Shown: one piece after another, positions 1 through 11,863 of the stretch
Numbering within the stretch: position 1 is the stretch's first letter
Layout of the letters: every line of letters starts with the position of its first letter
Assembly: GCA_026315105.1 (NCBI GenBank)
Contig: CM048755.1
Coordinates: 754,373,301 to 754,437,300 of the forward strand
Direction: 5' to 3'
DNA: 64,000 bases
Source: Locusta migratoria
Lineage: Eukaryota > Arthropoda > Insecta > Orthoptera > Acrididae
Notes under the pieces: generated by a model
The model's input: the letters and a program-made list of their open reading frames with translations, nothing else
Told to the model about the DNA's origin: nothing
Databases searched by the model: none
Position numbers and translations under genes: made by a program

Positions 1-849
1 ATGGGGGACTTTGGTGCTCGACTGTTGATCGCATACACGCCTTTCAGCCTTCAAACACAATTTTCTCAACAATGACTGGAGATAGGACAGTGATATTTGG
101 TAGCTGTTCCATTAAGACATGTAGGTACCCATGCACCTAATATGAACAAATTCTGAAATGGTCACCGTATTATTCACCAAAATATCTGTGATTTTCCAGC
201 CTTATGAAATTTCCAAGCAGCTGAATATCTTCTGTGGTTAAAAGGCATCTGTTCATTTGAAGTATTTTTTCCCTGAAAGACTAAAACTGTAACTCCTTAA
301 GGTATATATCTTTTTTTCTCATTCTTTGTGAAGATAGTTCAGATTTTCCTGAGTATCCAAGGGACAGTTTACTCATTTACAAAAATCCCTGTAAGGCTCT
401 TCACCCCCATTCCTCTGTGATGGTGGAGAGAGTATGCCTGTCACTGCTCACTGTCTGCTACCAGAGCATGTGTTCTCTGTTAACATGTGATGTAAATCAG
501 TTTCAGTTAATATATCACTTAAATCTGGAGTGTTTCATAATGTTCACATTTTCATGTATGTTGTGTTGCTTTCTCAGTAACCTTAAAAATGACCTATTTC
601 TTGATGTTATATTTACAAACCTGGAATTACTTTTTGAAAATAATATCATTACTGTTTACATGTAACACAGAAGTTTGAGATTTCCTATCACAATTTATCA
701 TAATTGAACAATGTTAGCTTATAGTTCAAACTGATCCCTTCATGCACCTCAGTTTGTGTTGTAGGAATCAATCATAGGTCTAATCCCTTACATATACAGT
801 TTTTAGAGGCAATTTAGTTGTTGATATAGTTGTTGTGAAATGTTTTCAG
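1..849. other. Intron sequence upstream of first visible Sara exon
   Basis: AT-rich sequence with no ORF above about 80 codons and no domain that I recognise. It ends in a pyrimidine-rich stretch and the acceptor AG at 848-849. I take it as the end of an intron that starts outside the window. No mobile element could be recognised in it. Confidence 0.6.
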
Positions 850-1005
850 GTAGTTCAAGACCAAGAAGCGAAGTCACTAAACAAGTAATGTTCAGTGATG
901 GTATTCGTCCTGGTGGAGACTTGACCGAGTTGGATGGTTCATCTGAACCAAGAATACCTTATCGTCGCCAGGAAAGAACTTCAAAAAGGATCGGTACACC
1001 ACCTG
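850..1005 (+). CDS. Sara: Sara (ZFYVE9-like) internal exon A
   Basis: This 156-nt exon lies between an AG acceptor (848-849) and a GT donor (1006-1007). The first two bases complete a codon; 51 codons follow and one base is left over, giving phase 1. The other two frames are closed (TAG at 851; TAA after 12 codons in the third). The peptide contains KQVMFSDGIRPGGDLTELD, which resembles the SARA/ZFYVE9 and endofin segment after the FYVE finger and Smad-binding region. SARA is an early-endosome adaptor that presents Smads to TGF-beta/Dpp-type receptors. The KQVMF string fits the RVxF consensus for protein phosphatase 1 docking, and PP1 binding to fly Sara near such a motif is established. The FYVE finger itself must lie upstream of the window. 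The ortholog call is based on recall of the family, not on an alignment. Confidence 0.88.
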
Positions 1006-1244
1006 GTTAGTAGACTAAAATATTTCTGTTGGCTTGCATGAGGAACTAAATCAGTTACTTCTTTTCTGTTCTCACTCTGCTATGTTCACTGGAATAATTA
1101 ATTCCAAAATTTCGGTGCCAGAAGTATACATATACATACCTGCGAACTTTCATGGTTTATCTGTAAAATTTCAGAATTTTACAGTTGTATGGATGGACGG
1201 TGCTGCTTTACGACTTTGCGGGATGCTTTGGGTACTTATCGTCA

Positions 1245-1385
1245 AGTGTACCAGGATAGCTCAGTTTTTAGAGCACTTGCCTGTGAAAGACAAATGTCCC
1301 AGGTGTGAATCCTGGTTCCGGCGCACAATATTAATCTCTCAGGAAGTTTCAGTTTCCTATCACATTATGCAAGGAAGAGAATGAA
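1245..1385 (+). mobile_element. tRNA-derived SINE fragment
   Basis: The sequence has a tRNA-like head: TAGCTCAGTTT resembles an A box and GTGTGAATCC a B box. It is followed by a tail (TTCCGGCGCACAATATTAATC) shared with the SINEs at 8327, 19826 and 23046. The tail decays after about 1370. It is an old copy in Sara intron 1, and no target-site duplication could be fixed. Confidence 0.75.
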
Positions 1386-2410
1386 ACCACAAATGAGCTG
1401 GTGAATGAGCTTCACAGGCTCTCCAGATAGATGACAGTTTGGTCTGAAATCAAGGTGCTGCAAGTGATACCAGTTGGACATAAATATGAAGAATTCGTGG
1501 AGCCAGTGCCCTTCTCTAGAAATTCGGTTATACTTAAGTAATGCTCTCTCTTCTCATCACACCCCATAACAATTCAGAATGTGAATGTGTTTTCAAGCTT
1601 GTGAAGAAAAATATGTTGAGTGTAAACCACCAAAGTTCATTGAATCTCTCAAGTGTATTTCTATTTTGAAGACAAATATTTCTGGTCCCTATAATGTCAA
1701 AACATTTCCTCAAGACTTCTTGCCGGACACTAAGAAGGTCACATCTATGACTTTAGAGGTCCAACTAGCCTGTGATTTGCAGTGTGTATTCAATTCTTTC
1801 TTGGTTGTGTTGGTATCTCATATCTGATTAATATCAATGAAGTCCTCTTGCAGCTCCAAACCAGTACTCACTATGCCTGCTGCTTTTTAACATGGATTTC
1901 TACTTGTTTCTTATGTTCATCTGGAAACCAGGTCTATTATGTAAATAGATATGATTTCATTAAAGTATCCTGTTTGAAGGATGAATTATTCTTTTTTGTG
2001 GCCCATAAGTATTATTTTCGCCGACTATATTGAAACTGCTCAGATTTTTTTAGTGCGCGAATTTTATCGAAACCCGTTTTCAAAAGTTGGCAGGTATTTA
2101 TATAATAAAACAAATCTAAACCAATTAGTTAGGGCATTTTAATGTATAGATATTCAACTCTCAGGTCCAGTGATTGCTTTCCTTAGCTGTCTAGCGAGTG
2201 GATAGGTGAGGTAGGAGTATGTGTTTTGTAGCAAGAATGGATTTCCAGGATTAATGAAGTGCTGCTGAAATAATGGCAGTCTGCATGTTGTGATTTCATA
2301 AAGTACTGTGAAGTATGTAAGAAGAAACACCAGTTTGATGGGTTAGTCTCAAAGGACAAGGAAAGGCAATAGCGATGTTAAAGGTATGCAGTAGTGACAA
2401 GTTCAGATAA
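1386..2410. other. Intron 1, no recognised feature
   Basis: About 1 kb of AT-rich intron. Several short ORFs (for example around 1585-2033) have no recognisable motifs and no splice context matching the phase-1 exons of Sara. I see nothing else in it. Confidence 0.5.
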
Positions 2411-2846
2411 TAGATTAGATTAGATTAGATTAATACTTGTTCCATAGATCATATATATGACATTTTGTAATGATGTGGAACATGTCAGTTTAGTAAATGT
2501 TGTCTATACATGACAATCAATATTTTAAGGATTTTTTATTGTTTATTATTATCTAAAAATTCGTCTATAGTGTAGAAGGCGTTGACATTCAGCAATTCCT
2601 TTAATTTCTTTTTAAATACTAGTTGGCTATGTCAGACTTTTGATGCTACTTGGTAAATGTGCCAAAGTTAGATTTAACCTTGAATAGTGAATATCACCGT
2701 TTCTCCTATTGTTGTAGCTATGCACACTTTTGAGTTGGGTCAGATTCTTAATAACAAATTTCATGAGTGAATATGTATATTGTGAAGCTATAGTGAAGCT
2801 CCCTAGATCCTTAAATAAATGTCTGCAGGATGATCTTGGGCGGCAT

Positions 2847-5221
2847 TCAGCAATTATTCTGATTACACACTTTTATGATATGAATACTTTGTACCCAATG
2901 TTGAATTGCCACAGAATATGATCCTAATGAAAGCAGTGAATGGAAACAGGCATAGCAAGCTAATTTACTGAGATGTATATCACCAAATTTTGCAACGACT
3001 CTGATAGCATAAGTAGCTGAACTCAAATGTTTCAGCAGATCTTCAATGTGTTTCTTCCAATTCAATCCCTCATCAATGCAAACACCTAAAATTTTTGAAT
3101 ATTCTACCTTAGCTACAGACTTCTGTTCAAAGTCTAAATTTATTAATGGTGTCATGCCATTTATTATATGAACGTGTATATACTGGGCTTTATCAAAGTT
3201 TAATGAGAGTCCATTTGTAGAGAACCACTTAACAATTCATCAGTTAATTCCTGTTTCTCAGGTGTGATAGCTATACTTGTATCATCAGCAAAAAGAACTA
3301 GCCTAGCATCTTCGTGAATGTAGAATGGCAGGTCATTAATATATATTAAGAACAGCAAAGGACCCAAGACCGAACCTTGTGGGACCCCATTTTTGATAAC
3401 TCCCCAGTTAGAGGAATTAATTGTTTCTTCTATATCATGTGAAGTGCTTATTTCAACTTTCTGCACTCTTCCAGTTAAGTATGATTTAAACCATTTGTGC
3501 ACTGTCCCACTCATACCACAATACTTATCTAGAAGAATCCCATGAACTACACAATTAAAAGCCTTTGAGAGATCACAAAAAATACCAACTGGTGATGTCC
3601 GGTTATTCAAAGCATTTAATATTTCATCAATGAAGCTATATATAGTATTACCTGTTGAAAAGCTTTTTTGAAAACCAAACTGACATTTTGTTAGAACTTT
3701 GTTTTTACTAATATGTGAAGCAACTACAGAATACATAACTATTTCAAACATTTTGGATAAAGCTGTCAGAAGTGAGATGGGTTGGTAATTGTTGACATCA
3801 GACGTATCCCCTTTTTATGCAAAGGTTTAATGATAGCATATTTCAGCCTATCCAGAAAAATACCCTGCTCTCAAAAGCTATGACTGAGAATCCTACTTCT
3901 CTCTTGGAAACAAGCTTTTGATACCCTGTTGGAAATGCCATCAATTCCATATGACCTTTTACTCTTGAGAGAGTTTATGATTTTCCTAATTTGTGAGGGA
4001 GAGGTGTGTAGATTTCAATTGTATCAATTTGTGTAGGTATGGTCTCTTCCATTAACTGCCTTGCTACTTCTAATGAACATTTAGATCCTATTTTTTCTAC
4101 AACACTTAAGAAGTCATCATTTTCATTTGTTTTGATGGTAATACCCTCTTCCTCTGCTCTTGGTTGCCCTGTTTCCCTTCTAATAATATTCCAAATTGTT
4201 TTAATTTTGTTATCAGAGGAACTAATCTCAGACATGATGCACATGCTTCCTGATTTTTTAATAACTTTTCTTAATGTAGCACAGTAGTTTTTTATAATAA
4301 TTTTATTGTTTCTGGGTTATTACTCTTTCTTGCAGATAGATATAGTTCATTTTTTGGTTAAAAGATATTTTTGTTCCGTTAGTAAGCAATGGATTTTTGC
4401 ATGGTTTCTTACAATTATATTTAACTAATTTCTTGGGGAAATAGTTTTCAAATACCCTTACAAATGTATCATAAAATAATTTATATTTTAAATTGGCATC
4501 AGGTTCTTTATAAACTTCATCCCTGGCTGTTGGCTTTCTTTAAAATTTCTAGTTGTTAGGTCATTAATTGAGCACACAACTCTGGAGGACTGTTTCAAAT
4601 TACTGAAAGGAGCTATGTCATATTATTTTACTAGTTGTACACAATAATTAGAAAGACCATTCTCTACAGGACAAGCATTTATGCTGTTAAACTTATCTTG
4701 GTCTATAAAGAAGTTATCTATCAATGTTCTCCAGTCCTTTACTACCCAAGTAGGAAAATCGATAATGGAAGTCAGATTGTATGAGCCAAGTAAGACTTCC
4801 TGGTCATTCTTCCTATTACACTCTTTCAGCGAATCAGCATTGAAATCACTACAAATAATAATTTTCTTCCCCCTATCTGACAGATAGCACAGCAAGGCAT
4901 CTATGTTTTCCAGAAATAACTGCAAGTTCCCTGAAGGGGACTTGTGACAATTATAAGAGAGTCATCATTGAGTTTAAGCTGACAGGCACATGCTTCTATA
5001 TGTTGCTCTACACGAAACTTTTTTGTTTCTAAATTTTTTACACTGTGATAGCTTTTGAAATATATGGCAACTCCTCCTCTTACCTTATTATCTCTACTTA
5101 CATTTGCAGCTAATTTATATCCACTGACAGTCAAATTTTCCATACCAGTGACAATGTGATGCTCAGACAGGAATAGTATATCTATTACATTATAAGTTTT
5201 TATACCATCTAAACAAACCAA
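2847..5221 (-). pseudogene. LINE endonuclease-reverse transcriptase (broken)
   Basis: The coding strand is minus. The N-terminal endonuclease part has LSEHH and a GGVAIYF stretch (5221-4901). It then shifts frame into a piece with CSDFNAD, the Asp/Asn motif of APE-type endonucleases (4925-4623). A linker piece is at 4244-3975. The RT domain is readable at 3751-3200, with DLSKAFNC (motif A), GVPQGSVLGPLLFLIYINDL (motif B) and LFADDTS (motif C, catalytic Asp pair intact). The C-terminal part is at 3155-2847. At least four frame changes separate these blocks. The family's enzyme nicks target DNA and primes reverse transcription of its own RNA, but this copy is dead. Confidence 0.85.
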
Positions 5222-5241
5222 AAGCTCATCTATTTTATTCT

Positions 5242-5760
5242 TTAGTCCCCCAACATTCTGGTGAAATTGCTGCCATTATTTTTTACTGTACTTTTGTGAG
5301 AAACATTTGATTTTTCAACATTTTTTAGGACCTGCCTTCCTGAGCTTCTCACTGGACACTGATCTCGGCCTAAAAGAGAAGTACTTCCATGAATTGCCGT
5401 GTCCACCCTTAAGGATTTTGCTATCAATCCAGCCAGTTTCTCCTTCCCTTTCCTATTGGGATGCGGGCCATGCCTAGTGAAATCTCACCTATCAATAGCA
5501 TCTACAGGAACCAAACTTACGTCTGACAATGTAGCTGCCCTAAGCAGTTGATCAATGTCCATATTGACCCTCCTGACAGAGCGGTTCTATTGGGGTCCAT
5601 CATACTGCACGAAAGCAGGCATCAGTCCATTTGTCTGGGTTGTTGCAGATACTATTTTAACCAGGTCACACTCAATACTCTAGACCTGGTCCCTATCAAT
5701 ACTGTTGCAGATTAGGTGTGTTGGAAACTTTTCATTCACTTTTAAGTTGTTGTGAAAATT
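5242..5760 (-). pseudogene. SGNH/GDSL-esterase-like segment of LINE
   Basis: Reading the minus strand from about 5760 gives a continuous protein-like frame with three in-frame stops. It contains GLMPAFVQYDGP, LVPVDAID and FTRHGPHPNRKGKEKLA. The last block resembles block V (DxxHxNxxG) of SGNH hydrolases, with the Asp replaced in this copy. CR1-type LINEs are known to carry an esterase upstream of the endonuclease, so an esterase-like origin is plausible. The same segment occurs in the LINE at 14253-14447 with the better preserved block HGLHLNRYGKGRLA. The catalytic Ser block is not visible here, because the copy is cut off by the CT repeat. Confidence 0.55.
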
Positions 5761-5775
5761 CAGCAAAGGCATATT

Positions 5776-5777
<2 letters not shown>

Positions 5778-5846
<69 letters not shown>

Positions 5847-5856
5847 CCCCCCCCCC
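5778..5856. repeat. (CT)n microsatellite followed by C13
   Basis: About 33 perfect CT dinucleotides run directly into 13 C residues. The repeat marks the 5' break of the minus-strand LINE. Confidence 0.97.
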
Positions 5857-7439
5857 TACTCACACACATGTGAATGTGAAATTATGATTGTATTTCAGTC
5901 AGGTTATTCATGTTTTCGTACCCAATGAAGACTGACTAAGTTGATGCAGTGCTAAGACACTAAACTGATGTTGGCATGGAACAGATCCAGTTACTCAACC
6001 TTACAGGTTTATGTTTTTGTGGATTTCCTAAAAATGTATGATCAATTTTAGGATTGTTCCTTTGAAAAAGATCTTGTGTTTCATCTTTAATGATATTGCC
6101 GATGATGGGTTATTAAACCCTAGTCTTCTTTTCTGTTTCACGTAATTGAATTATATATTCCTAAAATAACACCAGTCTCTAATTTGGTGATTTTGAATTT
6201 GCTGTTGTTTGAAACACTACACATGTAACTGCAGAAACTGATTTTAAAGGTCTATCAGTCCATTAGTTAATATACATTCTACAGCATTTTGAAAATGATG
6301 TTATTTTTATAGAGGCATTAGTCAATGACTTGTGCCACTTTTAATGTCAGCAGTCATGACTTTTTCTCCTTTGAAAATACTTACCTACGAGTGGCAGGAA
6401 ATTTGGGCAGGGCAGTTTTAACATGGAGTTCAACTGGCATGGACTTTGCCTTATGCCTTATGCCCTTACTTGTTCCTATGTAGTCAGCTGCCTGTCCCTG
6501 CCTTATGTTATTTTTGTCCCCATGCACGTCTTTGTGCAAGATTGGACTTCTTGCTTTCCTGTAGCTTAACAGTTAAGAAGCGAGCTAATGTTGGCATGTA
6601 TTGTACATTGTTGGGTAATAGTGTTGTCACACCTGTGCAGGTACTAAACATTCCATATAGACAAATCAGAAAAAATACTAAACTTATCATTATCAGATGG
6701 CTGCTAAGCTCAGAATAACAACAGATTTTTGTTGTGCCGTACCAGTTCTGGGATATTCTGTAAAATTCAGCATCATCTTACAGTAAGAGAATGCAGTTGC
6801 TTTTATCCTGCAATAGGGGTTTGACATTACAGAAGGGAAAATATGTAAACAGAACATATTGTTACTGTGCATGATGTCACAGAGGTGATTGTTAAAAGTC
6901 TGAAACTAATTTTCTTGTTAGACGGTTTCTGTTTTTAATGCTGAACTACAAATCAGTTTTATTTTTATACTCCCCCCCCCCTCCCCCTCCATACATCATT
7001 AGTTTCCAGCTATTAATGATTAATTGTACTACACAAATACACATATCAAAGAATTTTTTTGCATCACCTTTGTATACCATAAGCATACTCCTCCTGGACC
7101 TACACTGACGGAAGAAGAAGAAGTGGTCCTTTGAACTGTCATAAAATATGAACAAACTTGCCTATATCTCCAGCCATCAAAAGCATACCCTTTTTCTTGA
7201 ATATAGGTGTGAGACATAAACATTTATACTTTTATTTAATTAATGGAGAAGAAACAGTATAAGGCATTTGTAGATATTGTACTGATGCTCTCCAATGGCA
7301 AGAAGAACAATATAGGCTTTTAATCACACACAGATAGTTGCTATATGTCAGCAAGGACTTTCATGAAGAGAAGTTGCAGGACAAATAGTTTTGAGTCAAA
7401 GTGGTGATGTGAGGACTTAAAATTGTGTTCAGACTACAA
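5857..7439. other. Intron 1, no recognised feature
   Basis: AT-rich intron with a C-rich patch (CTCCCCCCCCCTCCCCCTCC-like, 6971-6989). The ORFs here are short and without motifs. No element ends were recognised. Confidence 0.5.
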
Positions 7440-7930
7440 GTAGTGTTAATGACTCGCCCCGTACTGGTCACCCTAGGGTTGCACCTGCGTCAGATGATCA
7501 GTATCTGTGACTTTTTGCCCAAAGGAACCCTTACTAGACCGCCACAGCGAGGCACCGAGAGGCATGTGTTAAACCAGACTGTGTGAAACAGCCTACACAA
7601 CAACTCTCTGTACTCTAGATGAGCATGGAGAGACCTGACCATTAAATCCATACAGCATGCTACACAATACATCATCATGGAGCCAGTACTGCACGATTGG
7701 TTTGGTCTGCATGTTTCCCCGATATGAATTCAATTGGACACATTTGGGATAAATGGAAAAGAGCTGTGTGAGCACATTCTGACCAACCGTGAAATATACA
7801 GGAGTTAAGCAGGATTGCCATTGAAGAATGGGATGAATTAAACCAGCAGTGGTTAAATGAATTCCTGTGCATGGTGCCACATAGGGTGTAGGCTTGCATT
7901 CATGCAACTCTTCATTGAATGAAGTTGCTT
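7440..7930 (+). mobile_element. Tc1/mariner-like transposase remnant
   Basis: Translating around stops gives RTGHPRVAPASDDQYL and a RNPY block, which resemble the N-terminal helix-turn-helix region of Tc1-type transposases. After an internal gap comes FPDMNSIGHIWDKWKRAV, then QELSRIAIEEWDELNQQWLNEF, which resembles the Tc1 C-terminus. The usual NPIEHxWD block reads NSIGHIWD, so the catalytic acidic residue is Gly here. Most of the DDE core is missing and several stops interrupt the frame. No terminal inverted repeats were found. It is a dead fragment in intron 1. Confidence 0.78.
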
Positions 7931-8326
7931 CAAGAAAAGTGTAGGTTCTGTTTAAATAGAATATTAGAAATTTTATGGGTTTTGTTCTTCATTAAATTGG
8001 AAGATGTGTTACTTTATTAATACCAATTTACCGTTGTAGAGAATACCAGTAACGTTTGTTTGGTGTGTGTGATGCAGAACTTATTTTCATGTGTGTATAA
8101 CATTAGAACTTGAGGACTGTAACATCATGTTGCTCAGAAATCCCATACTCTCGTTCTTCTTCTGTTAGATGCACCATGAATGGTTTCATTAATTCCATTA
8201 AAGAAAATGGGCTCTACATTCTGTTAGCCTCAAAAATTGCAGACAATGTACCTCCTCTCAAGATTAGATGACATTAGATTTCTATTCCAGTTGATCAATA
8301 ATGAGGAGATCCTCTTGGATGTAGAA

Positions 8327-8585
8327 CAACTTTCACTCTGCAGTGGAATGTGCGCTGATATGAAACTTCCTGGCAGGTTAAAATGTGAAGTTTGGAAAGT
8401 AGGAGGTGAAGTAGTGGCAGAATTGAAGTTGTGTGGGGGAGCCGTGAGATATGTTGGGGTAGCTCAGTAGTAGAGCACTTGTCTGCAAAAGGCAAAGGTC
8501 CCAGGTTAGAGTACCGGTTCCGACACACAATTTTAATCTGCCAGGAAGTTTCATATCAGTGCACACTCCACTGCAGTGTGAAAGT
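8327..8585 (+). mobile_element. tRNA-like SINE bounded by ~50-bp inverted repeats
   Basis: The left end (CACTCTGCAGTGGAATGTGC, then GATATGAAACTTCCTGGCAG) is the inverted complement of the right end (CTGCCAGGAAGTTTCATATC, then CACTCCACTGCAGTGTG). Between them is a tRNA-like head with TAGCTCAGTAG (A box) and GGTTAGAGTACC (decayed B box). The same unit, or halves of it, occur at 1245, 19826 and 20000/23046. Terminal inverted repeats are not a normal SINE feature. Confidence 0.8.
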
Positions 8586-8663
8586 TTCAGTCTACTTACA
8601 AAGAATTCTCTCGTGCTTCCTGCTGCGTGAGGAGTTTTGAAATTCTTGAATTTTCATGTAACG

Positions 8664-9790
8664 TCTCCTCAGCCATTGTCAAGTGGTAACTGTCGAATCA
8701 TTGCTGCTGCCATCATTATATAGCTACATCACCACCTGTGACATCACTGGTGCTTGTAACTTTGCCATATAAGGTCATTATTTGGTTATGTGCCTGTTAT
8801 CTTCGCTTCAGCTTTCAATTAGTCAGGTCCCAAGGTGTGCTGCAAGCCCACTGTCTTAATTGACAGTTCTGGTACTTAATTTAATCTCAAATGCCTCTTT
8901 TATTACATTATCCTACGAACTACATGTTCTTGTACAGTTTGCTGTCTCATCGGACGCAATGCAATATTTGTTTTACAGAGAATGCTCTGCAATTGCTGAT
9001 ACCGCACGGTATTTTGGGTACATTTAGTGTTCTAATGTCTACATCATCTTTTACGCGTCTCATCATCTATCAAAATTTTGTATGAGTTCTGAAGACCGAA
9101 TTTATCTTGTGTCTGTTGAGCAGCTGGCTAAATTTCCCATTACTGAGCCACAAAACACCAAAAATGTTAACCTCTTAGTGTCATCTTTGGGGTTTCCCGA
9201 TTGTAATGTCTTTGGATGGATAGCTTGTGAAATCTGGTAGTTGCTGTAGCTGTTTTACCTAAATAAGTTTTGTATGTGGCTGAGTTCCGTCTGTATATTT
9301 TCAGTGTCTGAGACTACTTCCGCTTACTGCGCCAACTTCACTATAACAGATAATTTCTGTGAGAGGGGATTGTGGTGGTGGCTTATGACGTACAGATACT
9401 GGTCCATCTTGGTGGGTTCTCAGTTTACATCGAGCAGATTGTGTACTATTGAACAGCGCTGTAGTGAAGATGTTTTTGCATATGTTCTCCTGCAAAAATG
9501 CAGGAAAACAAACATTGCATTGCACTCGGCGAGCCATCAATCATTTCAAGAAAAAGTTGTTTTTATAAAGAGGCAATCAAGATTAAACTAAGCACCAAAA
9601 GTGTCAATAAAGATGGCAGTCATTGGAAAGTTGAAGTGGGCACGGTAGGCATGCAACCAAAACATTATCATATATGATGACATTGGGAGCACCAGTGACG
9701 TCATAGGAAGCGGAACAGCTATTTAAGGATGGCAGCAGCAATGAGTCACCATTTGACAATGGCTGAAGAGAATTCTGCTGAAAGCTTGTC
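8664..9790. repeat. ~100-bp inverted duplication around a 0.9-kb spacer
   Basis: CTCAGCCATTGTCAA...ATTGCTGCTGCCATC...GTGACATCACTGGTGC at 8664-8757 recurs as the reverse complement at about 9680-9790 (GTGACGTCATAGGAAG and GGCAGCAGCAATG are visible there). The similarity is high but not perfect. The spacer has no recognisable coding content. Confidence 0.65.
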
Positions 9791-10284
9791 ATTGCAGCTA
9801 TTGTAGTGTCCCAAAGTGTAATTTCCATGGCCTGGACGTGATTTCAGACAACAGGACCATTAAAAGAAGGCAAGGCCAAGCTTGTCCACAGGCAACATAA
9901 GCAAGAGATGATCATTATCTCTGTTTAACAGACCATCAAGACAGGAGGATGAATGCAACTCAGCTATAATGCACCCTCCAGACAGCAACAGGACGTCTAG
10001 TACCAACACAGTCATTTGAAATCGCCTTTGGGATGTGGCCTCTAAACACGGAGGCCTTTGGTGTTTGTCCCAATAAAACCACAACACAATTTTGCCTGCA
10101 GAAACCGGGTGGTGGAACACGAGTATTGGAGTTGTAATGAATGCTGCTAGGTTCTGTTCAAAGGTCAGTCAGGATTTTGTGTTCAGCGGGACAATCGTCA
10201 TTCTCTCATCTGGAGAAAACGTGGAACTTGGAACAGTTCTGCTTATAATATATATTTTTGACGACGTTACAGCGTTCAATGAAT

Positions 10285-10649
10285 GAAATAAATTGCAATT
10301 TGCGATCAGTTATGGCTTACTGAACTAGGTTTAGATGGAATACCAAAGTGGTGCGGGAATACGGTATTGTGGCTGCGAGCATTACAGAACAAATAGGCTG
10401 TGGTAATAGGAAAGAGAAAGGGTGGCGAATGGAGATTTGGGTGTGGCGGGAGACATGCAGGGAAGAGTCCTCTGCAGTCGGGTTGGTCACTGTGTCCTCA
10501 GTGGTGGAGTGGTCGAAGCGTCTGCCTACTAAGCAGGAGATCCCGGGTTTGAATCCCGGCCGGGCACAAATTTTCATTCGCCGCACTTTAGTATTCAATC
10601 TAAACCTAGTACAGTGAAGCCATAACTGATCGCAAATTGTGATTTATTT
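10285..10649 (+). mobile_element. tRNA-like repeat with ~70-bp terminal inverted repeats
   Basis: The left arm (10285-10357: AAATAAATTGCAATTTGCGA, then TAGGTTTAGATGGAATACCA) and the right arm (10577-10649) are inverted complements with few mismatches. Just before the right arm is a tRNA-like head: GTGGAGTGGTCGAAGCG (A-box region), an anticodon-like CCTACTAAGCAGG, and GGTTTGAATCCC (perfect B-box form). The tail CCGGGCACAAATTTTCATTC follows. Its head differs from the 8327 unit but the architecture is the same. Confidence 0.78.
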
Positions 10650-11188
10650 CAGTTCTGATTATGTGCAAGAAACATCAGCATAAAATGGAGGTGGATGAAT
10701 GGTATGGACAAGAGTCAGTATTGACAGACATAAGAGCTTTATGCCATTCAGAATGGCACTTTGACTGCTCAGAGGTATAGAGACAAATCTTTCAATTTTT
10801 TGTTGTGCCTACGGTGTGCTACAGTACTGGCCATCTGAGGTGATCACACACCGTATTAGAGGGCAAAGTGAATGACTTTTTTTACTAATGTGTATCCCCA
10901 TGGAACCTCTCTCTCTAAGTAAACACCATGAAAAACTCAAGCAAAGAATTGAGACAGCAAGATATTGTACTGTATCACACACAAATTACAATTGTAACCA
11001 ATATCTGAATAAAATATGTTTCCATATGTGTGCCATTCTTTTAGATAGTGTGCCTATAAAATGTAAGGCTTTATTTTCTCATGTGACCATGTATGTCTGT
11101 CTGCCTGTGTAGTCTTCAATTTCCTGATTACTTCTTAGCTATAAGTTTCTTGATCAGTAATTTAGGTGCCTAATATTTTTCTAATCTT
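10650..11188. other. Intron 1, no recognised feature
   Basis: Unremarkable AT-rich intron with short ORFs only. I see nothing else. Confidence 0.5.
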
Positions 11189-11209
11189 CCTTTCTTTCTT
11201 TCTTTCTTT

Positions 11210-11267
<58 letters not shown>
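11189..11267. repeat. (CTTT)n and long poly-T run
   Basis: Five or so CTTT units pass into about 58 uninterrupted T residues. It could be the decayed poly-A of a minus-strand retroposon, but no body is recognisable beside it. Confidence 0.9.
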
Positions 11268-11272
<5 letters not shown>

Positions 11273-11863
11273 CTTAAGTATCCATCATTCTATTTGAAAT
11301 TTTTGTTTCTGCTCAATAATGTTTCATCATGCTGCAATGTGCAAGTTCTATGAATTTAGAAATTTTTTTTGTTAATCTGAATGCAGTTGCTAATTTTTGA
11401 CAGTGAACGTTGTTTGCAGCCTTTTCTAGACCATTTCCGTCCTTTTTATTTTTTCGCGTTAAAATCTTTGGTGCTTGTTTGTTCAGGTCATATTCTGTTT
11501 TTAATTATATTCATAGTCATACTTTTTCTGCAATTTATTTAAGAATTTCAGTCTCTTTTTCTTTTTTTCTTTTTGGAGCTGTGATAATATTCCTTGTTGA
11601 AATTGCTAGATCTTCAAAGGCGAGACAATCTACTCTACTATTACTTTTATCTAATTAGGCTGATTGATCTTAATTTTGACTCAACTTTTGCTCTCTCCCT
11701 CCTGTAATTATGTTTTTAAAAATACAGTTAAAAAGTAGTGGAAAGAGTCCTTCTCCCTGTATTTATCCCATGAATTTCAATTAAGAGCTAGTGTCAGTTA
11801 ATGTTTCCTTAATCAGTGTTGGAGTTTTGTTACCTAGTCATTGTTTAGTTTTGGAACAAGATC

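Larger units (their letters stand above)
2411..5770 (-). mobile_element. CR1/Jockey-group LINE, degenerate
   Basis: A non-LTR retrotransposon reads right to left: esterase-like segment (5760-5242), endonuclease (5221-4623), reverse transcriptase (3972-3200), C-terminal region (3155-2847) and a 3' UTR. The 3' end is a short 5-bp tandem repeat (TTAGA on the + strand, 2411-2433), the kind of end seen in the CR1/L2/Jockey group. The 5' end is cut off at the CT microsatellite near 5778. It is organised like the LINEs at 11838 and 57998 but is more divergent, so it appears to be a different family. Frameshifts and stops are spread along it, and it cannot be active. Confidence 0.85.

Noticed and set aside
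1585..2033. Possible extra Sara exons in short ORFs of intron 1
   Set aside because: No phase-1 splice pair, no similarity to SARA, and exons A and B already join in frame.
8465..8535. Functional tRNA gene
   Set aside because: A/B-box-like sequence, but the arms do not form a full cloverleaf and the same unit recurs with a SINE tail.
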